A program made the position numbers and the translations under genes. A DNA stretch of 42,621 bases from Oscillospiraceae bacterium (GTDB taxonomy: Bacteria; Bacillota; Clostridia; Oscillospirales; Acutalibacteraceae), in the NCBI GenBank assembly GCA_029218825.1, contig JAQXSC010000066.1, forward strand, positions 1 through 42,621. The letters are read 5' to 3'. This document shows positions 1-10,747 of this stretch, piece by piece. Numbering within the stretch: position 1 is the first letter of the stretch; every line of letters begins with the position of its first letter. A model generated the notes under the pieces. The model worked only from the letters and a program-made list of their open reading frames with translations. It was not told the DNA's origin and did not search any database.

Positions 1-325
1 AAGGCTCATTTGACACGTTGCAAAGTCCCACACAAATTTCACCCCGATAGTCGGAATCCACAACGCCCACACCGTTGGAAAGGCATATTCCGTGCTTAAC
101 TCCAAGCCCCGAACGTGCATATAAAAATGCCGCTACATCACTTGAGGGCAGGGCGATTGCGATACCTGTGGGGATTATTTTAAGCTCACCGGGAGCTATT
201 GTAATTTCGCTGTCAATGCAGGCGTACAAATCCATACCTGCTGAACCCTGTGTACCTCGTGTGGGGATTTTTGAGTTATCTCTGAGTTTTTTTATTTTTA
301 TATTAATACTAACCTCAACTTGCAA
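1..325 (-). CDS. dut: dUTP diphosphatase (dUTPase), 3' end cut by the window
   Basis: Hydrolyses dUTP to dUMP and pyrophosphate, keeping uracil out of DNA and supplying dUMP for thymidylate synthesis. The 108 visible codons carry three of the conserved motifs of trimeric dUTPases: motif 1 (GSAGMDLYA), motif 2 (ARSGLG, where most relatives have PRSG) and motif 3 (GVVDSDYRGEI). The C-terminal motifs lie beyond base 1. The only canonical in-frame start is the TTG at 325. An in-frame stop lies two codons further upstream. A GAGG sits 12 bases inside this TTG start, so a non-canonical ATT start just downstream of that GAGG cannot be excluded. The gene is the last visible member of the minus-strand run and is separated from the U32 gene by about 130 bp of AT-rich DNA. 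Confidence 0.88.
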   Translation of the reverse strand, partial: MQVEVSINIKIKKLRDNSKIPTRGTQGSAGMDLYACIDSEITIAPGELKIIPTGIAIALPSSDVAAFLYARSGLGVKHGICLSNGVGVVDSDYRGEICVGLCNVSNEP

Positions 326-456
326 AATTTATTGAATACTTGCAAAAACTGTTTTTAATAAATTAGTGATTTTTACGGGAAAAATTTTATTGTTCTAATA
401 AGAAAATATGAATATTTCCTTTGGGGAACATAGTATTTTTCTTTTATCAAATATTG

Positions 457-2517
457 TCAGATTATTCCACGAAAATACAAACCGTGGGTTTTTTTCTGTA
501 AATTTAGAGTTTTACTAAAGAAATCGGCTATGTTTTCCACGTTTTCCACAGAGTTTTCCACAGAAAAGCGGAAAACCTGAAAATCTAATGGGGAAAGATT
601 TTCTGCCTTTTCAACTACATCGAGGGGTACTGTATTCAGTATTTCGGTGCAACAGCCGTCACAGTAAAAAATGAAAGATTTGTTCAGTCTGTCCGTCATT
701 TTTGACTGTTTTTTACAAGTTTTGCAATCTACGTTCTGACTTTTGTTGGGGCAGTTTCGAGTAAGCATCAAGGGTAAATAGCCGTAGGTGATGATTCCCC
801 TGGGGAGATTTCCCCCCAAGTTTTCAATCTGCTGAAATGTAAGTTCAAAACTCACCTCTGTATCGGTAAAACCCTGTTCCTCTGCCCAGATTAAATCAAG
901 GGTATTCACAAAATTCAGACCGAAACCGCCGTGAATATTCAGCCCCAGTTCTTTAGCCAAATACACAGCGCCAAGGTTGTTGCAAAGCACGTCTTTTATG
1001 CCTATATTTTTCAGTTTTTCAAGTTGTGATTTTACTTTTTCCTCTCTTGAAAAAAGTCCTCGCGGAATTTCCACACCAACTTTAAAACCCCTGTTTAAAA
1101 GGCTTTCAATGTGACTTTCTTTACTGAAAACAGGCACAAAGCACATATCAAAATCTTTAAATCCTGTGCCTAAATTTGCAGAAGTAAAACGTCCGTAGGT
1201 TTTCTTTTTGCCGATATTTTCGTGAACGGTTGCAGGGATTTCAACGTTAAAAATCTCGTAGTTATGCTTTTTCGTTCTCTCAAAATTCAACTTTTCAAGG
1301 GCGATTCTCCGCAGGCTGTTAATCTCGGAAAGAGGCATAGTAACGCCGGTTTCAAGGTCTATTTCAAGGCTGTCAAAACTGTAGGGAGTACCGCCTGTTT
1401 TCAATAGTTGCTTTCTGCATTTTTCCTCATCAAGAGGTATTTTTATTGCTTTTTCGCAGGGTTTTTCACCCTTAACTGTAACAAGATTTTCCCCCTGTTT
1501 TATAGTTAAAACAGGGTTTTTGCCGATTTCGGCTACAAAACTGCCCTGAATTTTTACCCTCGGTTTTTCGTCTTTGTAGTCAATACGAATTTCGGAAAAC
1601 AACTTTTCCGTTGCGGACACAACGTCCTCTTTTTTGCGGTAGCCAAACATTTCGTACCCACGTTTTCCTTTATAATAGCCGTCGGTAAAACCTGTTCGTG
1701 AGAAAACGGAGTTAAGATTTTTTTGAGTTTCCGGTGATACAAAGCCTAAATCACGAGATTCAACACAAGCCTTTGTTGCCGTTGCAACATACTCCGGCCG
1801 TTTCATTCTGCCCTCGATTTTTGCGGAAGTTACTCCTATGCTCTCCAAGTCTTTCAGATATTCAATTATGCTGTTATCCTTTAAACTCAGGGCAAAACCC
1901 TTTGTATTACCCACCTGAAAAGGCAACCTACAGGGCTGGGCGCAACGTCCACGGTTTCCGCTTCGTGACCCTAAAACCGCACTGAAATAGCACTGTCCGG
2001 AAACGCTCATACACAATGCGCCGTGTACAAAAACTTCCGTTTCAATAGGGCAACTTTCCACAACCTCTTTGATTTCCTCTCGGCTCATTTCACGAGATAA
2101 AACTACCCTTTTGAAACCCATTTCCCACAACAGTTTTGCGCCGCTTGGGGAATGTACGCTCATTTGAGTTGAGCCGTGGAGAGGAAGTTTTGGGGCGATT
2201 TTTTTAACCAAAGTTGCAACGCCCATATTCTGGACAATCAACGCGTCAACCTGTGCTTTTGCCGCTGAAATTATGACTTCCTTTGCTTTTTCAAGTTCGC
2301 TGTCAAATATAACTGTGTTTAGGGTAAGATATACCAAAACACCCCGTATATGGCAATAATCAACTGCTTTTTTAAGTTGTGTATAATCAAAATTTTCCGC
2401 ACTTGCACGTGCCGAAAAATCTTTTGCTCCTAAATAAATTGCGTCTGCACCACTTCGTACAGCCGCAACTACCGAATCAAATCCACCGCAGGGGGATAAA
2501 ATTTCTATTTTATTCAT
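457..2517 (-). CDS. U32 family peptidase (RlhA/TrhP-like, likely RNA hydroxylation)
   Basis: A protein of about 686 residues in the peptidase U32 family. The family signature lies near residues 163-179 (VFVHGALCMSVSGQC), followed by further cysteines (RGRCAQPC near 190-196). A second cysteine-rich cluster near the C-terminus (CPN...CKTC, then CDGCC) could bind a metal or Fe-S centre. The length resembles the long family members with an extra C-terminal domain. Characterised relatives in Escherichia coli (RlhA, TrhP) hydroxylate cytidine or uridine in 23S rRNA or tRNA using prephenate-derived chemistry, so an RNA-modifying role is more likely than proteolysis; that is inference. ATG 2517 overlaps the zapA stop by 8 bases; a TTG at 2523 is the alternative start. 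Neither has a strong ribosome-binding site, suggesting translational coupling to zapA. Confidence 0.88.
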   Translation of the reverse strand: MNKIEILSPCGGFDSVVAAVRSGADAIYLGAKDFSARASAENFDYTQLKKAVDYCHIRGVLVYLTLNTVIFDSELEKAKEVIISAAKAQVDALIVQNMGVATLVKKIAPKLPLHGSTQMSVHSPSGAKLLWEMGFKRVVLSREMSREEIKEVVESCPIETEVFVHGALCMSVSGQCYFSAVLGSRSGNRGRCAQPCRLPFQVGNTKGFALSLKDNSIIEYLKDLESIGVTSAKIEGRMKRPEYVATATKACVESRDLGFVSPETQKNLNSVFSRTGFTDGYYKGKRGYEMFGYRKKEDVVSATEKLFSEIRIDYKDEKPRVKIQGSFVAEIGKNPVLTIKQGENLVTVKGEKPCEKAIKIPLDEEKCRKQLLKTGGTPYSFDSLEIDLETGVTMPLSEINSLRRIALEKLNFERTKKHNYEIFNVEIPATVHENIGKKKTYGRFTSANLGTGFKDFDMCFVPVFSKESHIESLLNRGFKVGVEIPRGLFSREEKVKSQLEKLKNIGIKDVLCNNLGAVYLAKELGLNIHGGFGLNFVNTLDLIWAEEQGFTDTEVSFELTFQQIENLGGNLPRGIITYGYLPLMLTRNCPNKSQNVDCKTCKKQSKMTDRLNKSFIFYCDGCCTEILNTVPLDVVEKAENLSPLDFQVFRFSVENSVENVENIADFFSKTLNLQKKTHGLYFRGII

Positions 2518-3127
2518 TTTCAAAAAGTGAAATCTGTCTTATTGGGGTATATCCCTTATTTTGATTTTCCTCTGTTTTTTTTTCCACAGCCTGAGCCTTG
2601 TATGGATTTTCGTGGGGATGCTGATGTTTTTTCTTTTTTTGAGGCTGTGGATTTTCCTGTTGAGCAGGTTTATTTTCAGGCTTTTCTTCTGCCTTTTCCT
2701 GTGGTTTATTTTCAGGTTTTGGCTGTGCTTTTTCTTCTGTTTTTTCCGTTGGTTTTGGCTGTGTATTTGCCTTTACCTTTTTTTCAAGTTCGCTTACCTG
2801 TGCCTGTAGTTTTGCTATGGTTTCGTTTTTATAATTAATTTTTTCCTTTAAGTCCTTGATTTCCTTTGCGTGTTTATCTGCGTTTTCAATAACAGCCTTT
2901 GCCTTTTGATTAAGGCTTTTATTCCTCTGAATTTCTTTGTACTTATCGTCGGCATAATCCAAGGCGCACAAAATTGCGCAACTGCGACTTTCCAATTTTG
3001 GATTGGTTTCCGCAATTTCGTTAATGGTTTTTGAAACCTCTGACGCTAATTTCTGCACATACTCTTCCTTATCCTCGCTGAGCAGGATAAATCTTTTTCC
3101 TGCAACAAATACTGTATGCTTGTTCAT
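2510..3127 (-). CDS. zapA: ZapA-like cell division protein with long charged tail
   Basis: The first 75 residues match the ZapA globular domain (VFVAGKRFILLSEDKEEYVQ, then a helix with CAILCALDYADD). Residues 75-118 look like a coiled coil. ZapA binds and bundles FtsZ at the division septum. ZapA proteins are usually about 85-110 residues; this one has 205 because of a tail of some 85 residues rich in Lys, Pro, Glu and Gln with near-repeats (KPTEKTEEK, KPENKPQEK). The start at 3127 has a good ribosome-binding site (AAGGGGTG). It sits directly upstream of the U32 peptidase gene with an 8-base overlap, a pairing I recall from other Clostridia. The tail is low-complexity and probably disordered; its job is unknown. 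Confidence 0.85.
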   Translation of the reverse strand: MNKHTVFVAGKRFILLSEDKEEYVQKLASEVSKTINEIAETNPKLESRSCAILCALDYADDKYKEIQRNKSLNQKAKAVIENADKHAKEIKDLKEKINYKNETIAKLQAQVSELEKKVKANTQPKPTEKTEEKAQPKPENKPQEKAEEKPENKPAQQENPQPQKKKKHQHPHENPYKAQAVEKKTEENQNKGYTPIRQISLFENE

Positions 3128-3152
3128 AAAAACACCCCTTGAAAATCTATTA

Positions 3153-3851
3153 TTAAAGTCTGTTGTTATTATAAAAAGTTCTGTAATCTACCAAACTCCA
3201 TTGCTCCCTTAATTCCTCGCCAACCGGCATAGTGCGGAAAAGCATTGTTCTTTCGGCATCGCTGTCACCGTCCTCCGTTGTGAGGATATACATACTGTCC
3301 TGATACCAAAAACTGTTTTCCCTGCTGTCGAATGTATCCAAGAAAAGATTGCTGAAAAAATCCACACTTTCAATATTATATCCACCGGCTACAGCGCACA
3401 TTATTCCGCAGACGGTCATAATATCACTTTGAGTTTCAGGACTGCTTTTGAATTGTTCCACAGTAGTACCGCAGCCTAAATTCATAATCTGCTGACTTTT
3501 GGTTTCCACAGTAGCGGTCAGAACAACTTTACCACTGTTAAAGTAGTAGGAATCGTACTCTACACCGCTTTCGTCAACGTTGCCTTCCTCAAGCAACTCC
3601 CAGTCTGACATTGAGATTCCCAACTGCATACTGCCTTCTTTGTCGCTGTTTATATTGTTAAACCTTGTTGTATATTCCCACAAGGTCATATCAAAGCGAA
3701 GTTCCGTTAAGTTTTCCGATTCAACAAAATTGTAGTTTTCAGTTGTGGGAAAAATTGAGTTTTCCTCTGTTTCTGCAACTTCTGTTGATGAGCAGGAACA
3801 GGTAAAAACGGCAACAAAAACTAAAAGAACCGTCCACAATAATTTTTTCAT
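3153..3851 (-). CDS. Predicted lipoprotein of unknown function
   Basis: A 232-residue protein with a typical lipoprotein signal: a short basic start, a hydrophobic core (residues 4-16) and cysteines at 18 and 20, either of which could be the lipidated residue. The mature part begins with a Ser/Thr/Glu-rich linker and then a globular region with no motif I recognise. It is expected on the outer face of the cell membrane. The ATG overlaps the maf stop codon as TAATG, so the two are translationally coupled. I cannot assign a function. Confidence 0.75.
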   Translation of the reverse strand: MKKLLWTVLLVFVAVFTCSCSSTEVAETEENSIFPTTENYNFVESENLTELRFDMTLWEYTTRFNNINSDKEGSMQLGISMSDWELLEEGNVDESGVEYDSYYFNSGKVVLTATVETKSQQIMNLGCGTTVEQFKSSPETQSDIMTVCGIMCAVAGGYNIESVDFFSNLFLDTFDSRENSFWYQDSMYILTTEDGDSDAERTMLFRTMPVGEELREQWSLVDYRTFYNNNRL

Positions 3852-4438
3852 TATACTTCCTTTAAGAATTTTTTGATTTCACGGTTGAGCCGACTGTAGG
3901 GCAGACCTACTACGTTGTAATAGTCCCCCTCTATACCTTTTACAAAAAGCCCTGCTTTTCCCTGAATACCGTAGCCGCCGGCTTTATCCTGCCACTCGTA
4001 TTTTACGGCACTTTTCTGCTCTGCTGCCAAGGTATATTCCAAAATTTCGCTATCGGTCAGAGGGTAAAACTCCACTACTGTTTTTTCGGAAAAACTGAAA
4101 ACTTTACCCTTATAACAAAGGCAACAGCCTGTTATAACAAAATGTTTTCTGCCGCTTAACATTTTCAGCATATTAACGGCGTCTTGTTTGTCCTTTGGTT
4201 TGCCCAGCATTAAATTATCAACAATTACCCCTGTATCACAACCGATAACAAGGCTATCAGGATAATTTTTAGCAACGTGCTTTGCTTTTTTAATCGCAAC
4301 AGCCTCAGGCAAATTTTCAACCTCTGTATTCCCACCGATATTTTCGTCAATATCAGCAGGAATAACGGCAAAATCAGTAAAAATATTTTTCAAAAGTTCC
4401 TGACGGCGAGGTGAGGCGGAGGCAAGAATAATATCCAT
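3851..4438 (-). CDS. maf: Maf family nucleoside triphosphate pyrophosphatase
   Basis: A 195-residue protein that begins with the family motif LASASPRRQELL. Internal conserved segments include KAKHVA near residue 52, GCDTGVIV near 67 and KPKDKQDA near 80. Maf proteins hydrolyse non-canonical or modified nucleoside triphosphates to monophosphates and have been linked to septum control in Bacillus subtilis. The start overlaps the gyrA stop as TAATG, and the stop overlaps the lipoprotein start in the same way. The gene is therefore embedded in the gyrB-gyrA transcription unit and follows gyrA immediately. Confidence 0.93.
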   Translation of the reverse strand: MDIILASASPRRQELLKNIFTDFAVIPADIDENIGGNTEVENLPEAVAIKKAKHVAKNYPDSLVIGCDTGVIVDNLMLGKPKDKQDAVNMLKMLSGRKHFVITGCCLCYKGKVFSFSEKTVVEFYPLTDSEILEYTLAAEQKSAVKYEWQDKAGGYGIQGKAGLFVKGIEGDYYNVVGLPYSRLNREIKKFLKEV

Positions 4439-6954
4439 TATTCCTCCTGCTCCTCTGTATCCTCTGCACCCTCCTCAGGGTTTTCGTCGGTTACTTCCAA
4501 ATCCTCTGTTTCGCCGTCCTCGTGAGGAAGTCGAGCAAAGGAAACTATCTTGTTATCGTCCCTAATTTTCATAAGGGTTACACCCTTGCTTGGACGAGCG
4601 CAAATTCTTATATCTGACGCCTTAATACGGATAATTACACCCTCGGCGCTGATGAGGATAATATCGTCCTCCTGACTGATTACGCTGATACCTGCAACGT
4701 CGCCGTACTTTGCAACGTGGTAGTTTGTCAGACCCTTACCGCCACGGCTTTGCATACGGTAATTGTCAACACTGCTGACACGTCCGTAGCCTGTTTCGGA
4801 AACTGTGAGAACATAGTCGTTTTCTCCTACAACGGACATTCCCACAACGCTGTCGTTTTCCTTTAGTTTAAGTGCTTTTACACCCTTTGCCTGTCTGCCC
4901 ATTGCTCTAACATCATTTTCGTCAAAGCGGATAGCCATACCTTTTTTAGTAGCAATAAGCACCTGCTGATTGCCGTCGGTCATTCTTACCCAAGCAAGTT
5001 GGTCACCCTCGTTTAAGTCAAGGGCAATCAAACCACCCTTACGTGCTGTATTATAAGCATTTAACTCAATTCTCTTGATAATACCGTACTTTGTAACCAT
5101 AATCAGGTACTTGTCATCCTCAAATTCCTTAACAGGAATCATAGACGTAACCTTTTCGTCAGGGGCAATAGGCAGAACATTTGCGATATTCATACCCTTG
5201 CTTGTGCGGTTGCCCTCGGGAATCATATAGCATTTCAGCCTGTAAACTCTGCCCTTGTCCGTAAAGAACAGCACATAACTGTGAGAATTACAGATGAACA
5301 TTTCTGTTGCAATATCTTCCTCACGAGTTGACATACCCTTAACTCCACGTCCGCCGCGGTGTTGCAGAGAATACTCGGACTGTTCAATTCTCTTGATGTA
5401 TCCAAAGCGAGTAAATGTAATAACACATTCCTCCTGTGGGATTAAATCCTCAATATCAACTTCACCGCTGATATGACAGATTTCCGTTCTGCGAGGGTCT
5501 GCATATTTATTTCTTATTGCAGTAGCCTCTTCTTTTATAATCTGTAACTGTCTTTCCTTGTTAGCTAAAATATCCTTGAACTCATTGATTTTGCTCATTA
5601 AGGATGCGATTTCGTCCTCGATTTTTGAGCGTTCCATATTTGTCAACTGACCTAAACGCATCTGGACAATAGCCTGAGCCTGTACTTCGTCTAAGTCGAA
5701 ACGTTCCATCAAATTAGCCTTTGCGGTAGCAGTATCTTTACTGTTACGGATAATAGTGATAACCTCGTCAATATTATCGTTAGCAATTTTCAAGCCCTCT
5801 AAAATATGGCATCTTTCCTGTGCTTTCTTTAAGTCAAACTCTGTTCTGCGCTTAATAACATCAACCTGAAAATCTATGTAATGCTGTAAGCAATCCTTTA
5901 GAGTAAGAACCTTTGGCTCACCGTTTACAATGGCAAGTAAAATTGCACCGAAAGTTGTCTGCAACTGGGTATAAGAGAACAACTGATTTAAGATAATCTG
6001 AGGTGACGCATCTCTGCGGATGTCGATTTCAATGTGCATACCGTTTCTGTCGGAGTGGTCCTCAACATTTGTGATGCCCTCAATTCTCTTGTCCTTAACC
6101 AATTCGGCAATATGCTCGATTAATCTTGCTTTATTTACGCTGTAAGGAAGTTCGGAAACTATGATTTTGTATCTGTTGTTTTTTGCTTCAACTATTTCCG
6201 TTTTTGCTCTGACAACGATTTTTCCTCGACCTGTGCTGTAAGCGGCACGAATACCGCTTCTGCCCATAATTATACCGCCGGTTGGAAAATCCGGACCGGG
6301 CATACATTCCATTAAGTCGGCAACTTCTGCATCCGGATTGTCAATCAGCAGATTCATCGCGTCAATAACTTCACCTAAGTTGTGAGGGGGAATATTTGTA
6401 GCCATACCTACGGCGATACCGTTACTGCCGTTTACAAGCAGGTTAGGGAATCGGCTTGGAAGTACAGTAGGCTCTTCAAGTCTGTCATCAAAGTTAGGAG
6501 TAAAATCTACGGTTTTCTTGTCAATATCCGTAAGCATTTCCGTAGAAATTTTACTCATACGTGCTTCGGTATATCTGTAAGCAGCAGGAGGGTCGCCGTC
6601 AACTGAACCGAAGTTACCGTGACCGTCAACAAGCATATATCTCATTGAGAAATCCTGGGCAAGTCTTACAAGTGCGTCATAAACAGAGGCGTCACCGTGA
6701 GGGTGATAAGAACCCAGCACGGAACCTACTGTATCTGCGCATTTGTGGTAGGGCTTGTTAGGTTCAAGACCCTTTTCATACATTGTATATAAAATTCTTC
6801 TGTGAACAGGCTTAAGACCGTCCCTTACGTCAGGCAAAGCACGGCTTACGATTACAGACATTGAGTAGTCAAGGAAAGACTGTCGCATTTCCTTTTCTAT
6901 ATCTACGTCTATAATTTTTCCGCCTGTTTCGATTATTTCGTTCTCGTTAGCCAT
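4438..6954 (-). CDS. gyrA: DNA gyrase subunit A
   Basis: An 838-residue gyrase A subunit: breakage-reunion domain (about 30-490) with the catalytic tyrosine in RYTEARM (Tyr128), then a C-terminal beta-pinwheel with GyrA-box-like segments ([10 protein letters not shown] near 550). A strongly acidic tail of about 30 residues closes the protein. With GyrB it introduces negative supercoils using ATP. The quinolone-resistance region reads [10 protein letters not shown]: the position equal to E. coli Ser83 is Ala89, while the Asp87 equivalent is kept (Asp93). The start has an AGAGGTG ribosome-binding site. Unlike the usual gyrB-gyrA pair, a thioesterase gene lies between the two subunits. Confidence 0.98.
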   Translation of the reverse strand: MANENEIIETGGKIIDVDIEKEMRQSFLDYSMSVIVSRALPDVRDGLKPVHRRILYTMYEKGLEPNKPYHKCADTVGSVLGSYHPHGDASVYDALVRLAQDFSMRYMLVDGHGNFGSVDGDPPAAYRYTEARMSKISTEMLTDIDKKTVDFTPNFDDRLEEPTVLPSRFPNLLVNGSNGIAVGMATNIPPHNLGEVIDAMNLLIDNPDAEVADLMECMPGPDFPTGGIIMGRSGIRAAYSTGRGKIVVRAKTEIVEAKNNRYKIIVSELPYSVNKARLIEHIAELVKDKRIEGITNVEDHSDRNGMHIEIDIRRDASPQIILNQLFSYTQLQTTFGAILLAIVNGEPKVLTLKDCLQHYIDFQVDVIKRRTEFDLKKAQERCHILEGLKIANDNIDEVITIIRNSKDTATAKANLMERFDLDEVQAQAIVQMRLGQLTNMERSKIEDEIASLMSKINEFKDILANKERQLQIIKEEATAIRNKYADPRRTEICHISGEVDIEDLIPQEECVITFTRFGYIKRIEQSEYSLQHRGGRGVKGMSTREEDIATEMFICNSHSYVLFFTDKGRVYRLKCYMIPEGNRTSKGMNIANVLPIAPDEKVTSMIPVKEFEDDKYLIMVTKYGIIKRIELNAYNTARKGGLIALDLNEGDQLAWVRMTDGNQQVLIATKKGMAIRFDENDVRAMGRQAKGVKALKLKENDSVVGMSVVGENDYVLTVSETGYGRVSSVDNYRMQSRGGKGLTNYHVAKYGDVAGISVISQEDDIILISAEGVIIRIKASDIRICARPSKGVTLMKIRDDNKIVSFARLPHEDGETEDLEVTDENPEEGAEDTEEQEE

Positions 6955-6980
6955 TTATAAACACCTCTGATCTCTATTCG

Positions 6981-7403
6981 TTAAAGTACTTCTTTTAAAC
7001 TGTTATACAACTGTGGCATACGTTTTTTAATAGAACAGGGTTTGAAAGTTTTGCTGTCAACAAAGCCGTGTTCCGTTGTGCCGTAGCCAAGTTCGGTTTC
7101 CGTGCCGTCGTCATTTATCTTGCTTACCTTGTAACTAAAAGACATATGGGCGTGTTTTAGTTCTATTGCCCAAGTGCGAACTAATACCTTGTCCTCGTAT
7201 CTTGCCGGATAATTAAAGTGGCAACTGAGGTCGATTAAGGGCATCATTACTCCGGCTTCCTCCATTTTTGAATACTGAAAGCCGAAAAGTTTTATAAAAT
7301 CTGTTCTTCCCATTTCATACCATACAGGATAGTTTGAATGATGCACGATTCCCATTCTGTCTGTTTCTGCATAGCGTACTGTTAAATATGTTTTTGAATG
7401 CAT
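6981..7403 (-). CDS. Acyl-CoA thioesterase, hotdog fold (YbgC/FadM type)
   Basis: A 140-residue single hotdog-domain protein. The N-terminal motif RYAETDRMGIVHHSNYPVWY contains the Asp and the His-rich loop typical of the 4-hydroxybenzoyl-CoA thioesterase/YbgC family. Such enzymes hydrolyse short or medium acyl-CoA thioesters. The substrate cannot be read from sequence. It lies between gyrB (11 bp away) and gyrA (26 bp away) in the same direction and has its own ribosome-binding site (CAGGTGG), so it is co-expressed with gyrase. No functional link to gyrase is obvious. Confidence 0.85.
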   Translation of the reverse strand: MHSKTYLTVRYAETDRMGIVHHSNYPVWYEMGRTDFIKLFGFQYSKMEEAGVMMPLIDLSCHFNYPARYEDKVLVRTWAIELKHAHMSFSYKVSKINDDGTETELGYGTTEHGFVDSKTFKPCSIKKRMPQLYNSLKEVL

Positions 7404-7414
7404 AAGTCCACCTG

Positions 7415-9376
<1,962 letters not shown>

Positions 9377-9383
9377 TCACCGA

Positions 9384-9794
9384 TTATTTACTTTCGCTGT
9401 TTTCTTTTTTCAATCTGTTTTTTACAGAACGTTTTATTTTTCCGTTTACTTTTTCCCTGTCTATTGTGGTATTTTCGGTTTTTTTAACTTCCCCTACAGG
9501 AACATATTTTACAAAAAAGGGAGAAATCAAAAACCCTAAAATCGCCATGATTATGCTGAAAATAAAAACAGGAATTAAAGCCGCTAAAATATCTCTGCAA
9601 AAATTTATTATTAATATATTAACTGCCACCGTTACAACTGCTATTATCAAAAATAAAATCAAATATCCTTTTACTTTTGACTTTTTAAATCTGCCTTTGC
9701 AATTATAACAAGTGCTGATTTTTTCATTATTTTTTATAACCTCATTGTAGTAGTAAACTGTTTTACAATGAGGACACACGGGTAATTTAAACAT
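9384..9794 (-). CDS. Small zinc-ribbon membrane protein, second of a tandem pair
   Basis: A protein of 136 residues starting at MFKLPVCPHC. Two CxxC pairs (CPHC near residues 7-10 and CYNC near 28-31) suggest a zinc ribbon in the cytoplasm. They are followed by two predicted membrane helices (about 44-64 and 70-92) and a basic C-terminal tail. The longer reading frame upstream overlaps the preceding gene; the ATG at 9794, one base after that gene's stop, is the sensible start. The layout matches its upstream neighbour (ribbon, two helices, charged tail), so the two look like diverged paralogues. Function unknown; they sit between remB and gyrB. Confidence 0.7.
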   Translation of the reverse strand: MFKLPVCPHCKTVYYYNEVIKNNEKISTCYNCKGRFKKSKVKGYLILFLIIAVVTVAVNILIINFCRDILAALIPVFIFSIIMAILGFLISPFFVKYVPVGEVKKTENTTIDREKVNGKIKRSVKNRLKKENSESK

Positions 9795-9795
9795 A

Positions 9796-10482
9796 TTATA
9801 ACTTTCTGTTTGCCGTAAATTTTGTGCCGTCAGGACGTTTTTTCTTTTGCTCCTGAGATTGTTCAACCTTTATATTCTCATCCTGAACACTCTCCGGCTT
9901 TTGGAAAACCCTGGTGTGATTTACCTTTTGCAAAGGCTCACTTGACGAAAAATGAGATTCCCTTACATCCTCTATTATAGGAACATAAGGCTCCTTTTCT
10001 ATTTTTTCAATAAGGTTGTCCACCTTATTTTCCACAATATTATTAGGCTCTTTTGGAATATTATTTGCCTGAGCCTTTCTCTGCTTAATAATATCAAAAG
10101 CCTCTCTGTTAAACTTATAATCGCTTGACATATTATTTACGTCAACGCTGTCGCCGTTTCTCTTTCTGCTGTCCTCAAGTACGCTTTTAATAGGCACAAA
10201 ACCGATAAACAGCGGTGTTGCAAAATAAAAACCGAACACAAGAATTGCTACGATTATCACACCGAATATATTATTGGTTAATCCCAAAAACATATTCCAC
10301 ATCAGCATAAATACTAAAATCAAAAGGCAAAGAATTACAAATAAAGCAATCATTCTCTTATCAATTTTTACCTTGGATTTTTTGTTGCAACTTGAACACT
10401 CATATATACCCTTGCTTTTGCTGTTAAAAACATTCCAATATGAAATTCTCCTGCCGCAATAAGGACATTTTTTATTTTTCAT
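9796..10482 (-). CDS. Zinc-ribbon membrane protein, first of a tandem pair
   Basis: A protein of about 228 residues. CPYC and CSSC, about 20 residues apart near the N-terminus, predict a small zinc ribbon, followed by a basic stretch, two membrane helices (about 45-65 and 72-95) and a hydrophilic tail of about 130 residues rich in Lys, Glu and Gln. The gene overlaps the 3' end of remB. Two ATGs lie six bases apart (10488 and 10482). I prefer 10482 because the GGGTG ribosome-binding site is too close to the first. I do not recognise a named family; CxxC-plus-two-helix proteins are widespread and mostly uncharacterised. Confidence 0.7.
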   Translation of the reverse strand: MKNKKCPYCGRRISYWNVFNSKSKGIYECSSCNKKSKVKIDKRMIALFVILCLLILVFMLMWNMFLGLTNNIFGVIIVAILVFGFYFATPLFIGFVPIKSVLEDSRKRNGDSVDVNNMSSDYKFNREAFDIIKQRKAQANNIPKEPNNIVENKVDNLIEKIEKEPYVPIIEDVRESHFSSSEPLQKVNHTRVFQKPESVQDENIKVEQSQEQKKKRPDGTKFTANRKL

Positions 10483-10747
10483 TTTCATACACCCTTTTGT
10501 AACTGTAATTACGTTTTAATAAAGTCTGGCTTGAAATCTGACTTATATATACCCTGTAACTTTCCTTTTCTCTGCAAAGTATAAAGGACTTTGGCAGTTC
10601 AAAGGAAACGTTTATTACCTTGCCGTCTTTTTCCGATTGGGATAAAAAATCCCTTGTATTCTTTGAAATTGTAGAAGTATCAAGGTCAAAAATACCTATA
10701 ATATCATCTGTTCTTATAACTGTTTTTTCACCTAAATGAAGATACAT
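10472..10747 (-). CDS. remB: Extracellular matrix regulator RemB-like (DUF370)
   Basis: A 91-residue protein of the DUF370 family: it opens with MYLHLGEKTVIRTDDIIGIFD and contains a YISQISSQTL segment near residues 67-76. In Bacillus subtilis the equivalent gene (yaaB/remB) also lies next to recF and influences matrix genes; related RemA proteins bind DNA as ring assemblies. DNA binding here is inferred from the family. Its start abuts the recF stop without a gap, and its 3' end overlaps the zinc-ribbon gene, so it is part of the dnaN-to-gyrA operon. Confidence 0.85.
   Translation of the reverse strand: MYLHLGEKTVIRTDDIIGIFDLDTSTISKNTRDFLSQSEKDGKVINVSFELPKSFILCREKESYRVYISQISSQTLLKRNYSYKRVYENEK

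Noticed and set aside
542..562. Two TTTTCCACA sequences that fit the relaxed DnaA box
   Set aside because: They lie in the repetitive coding 3' end of the U32 gene (a repeated Val-Glu-Asn stretch), 13 kb from the origin, and have no AT-rich unwinding DNA beside them.
2527..2838. Plus-strand reading frame of 103 codons
   Set aside because: It is the antisense shadow of the low-complexity tail of zapA, rich in Phe, Leu and Val, and has no ribosome-binding site.
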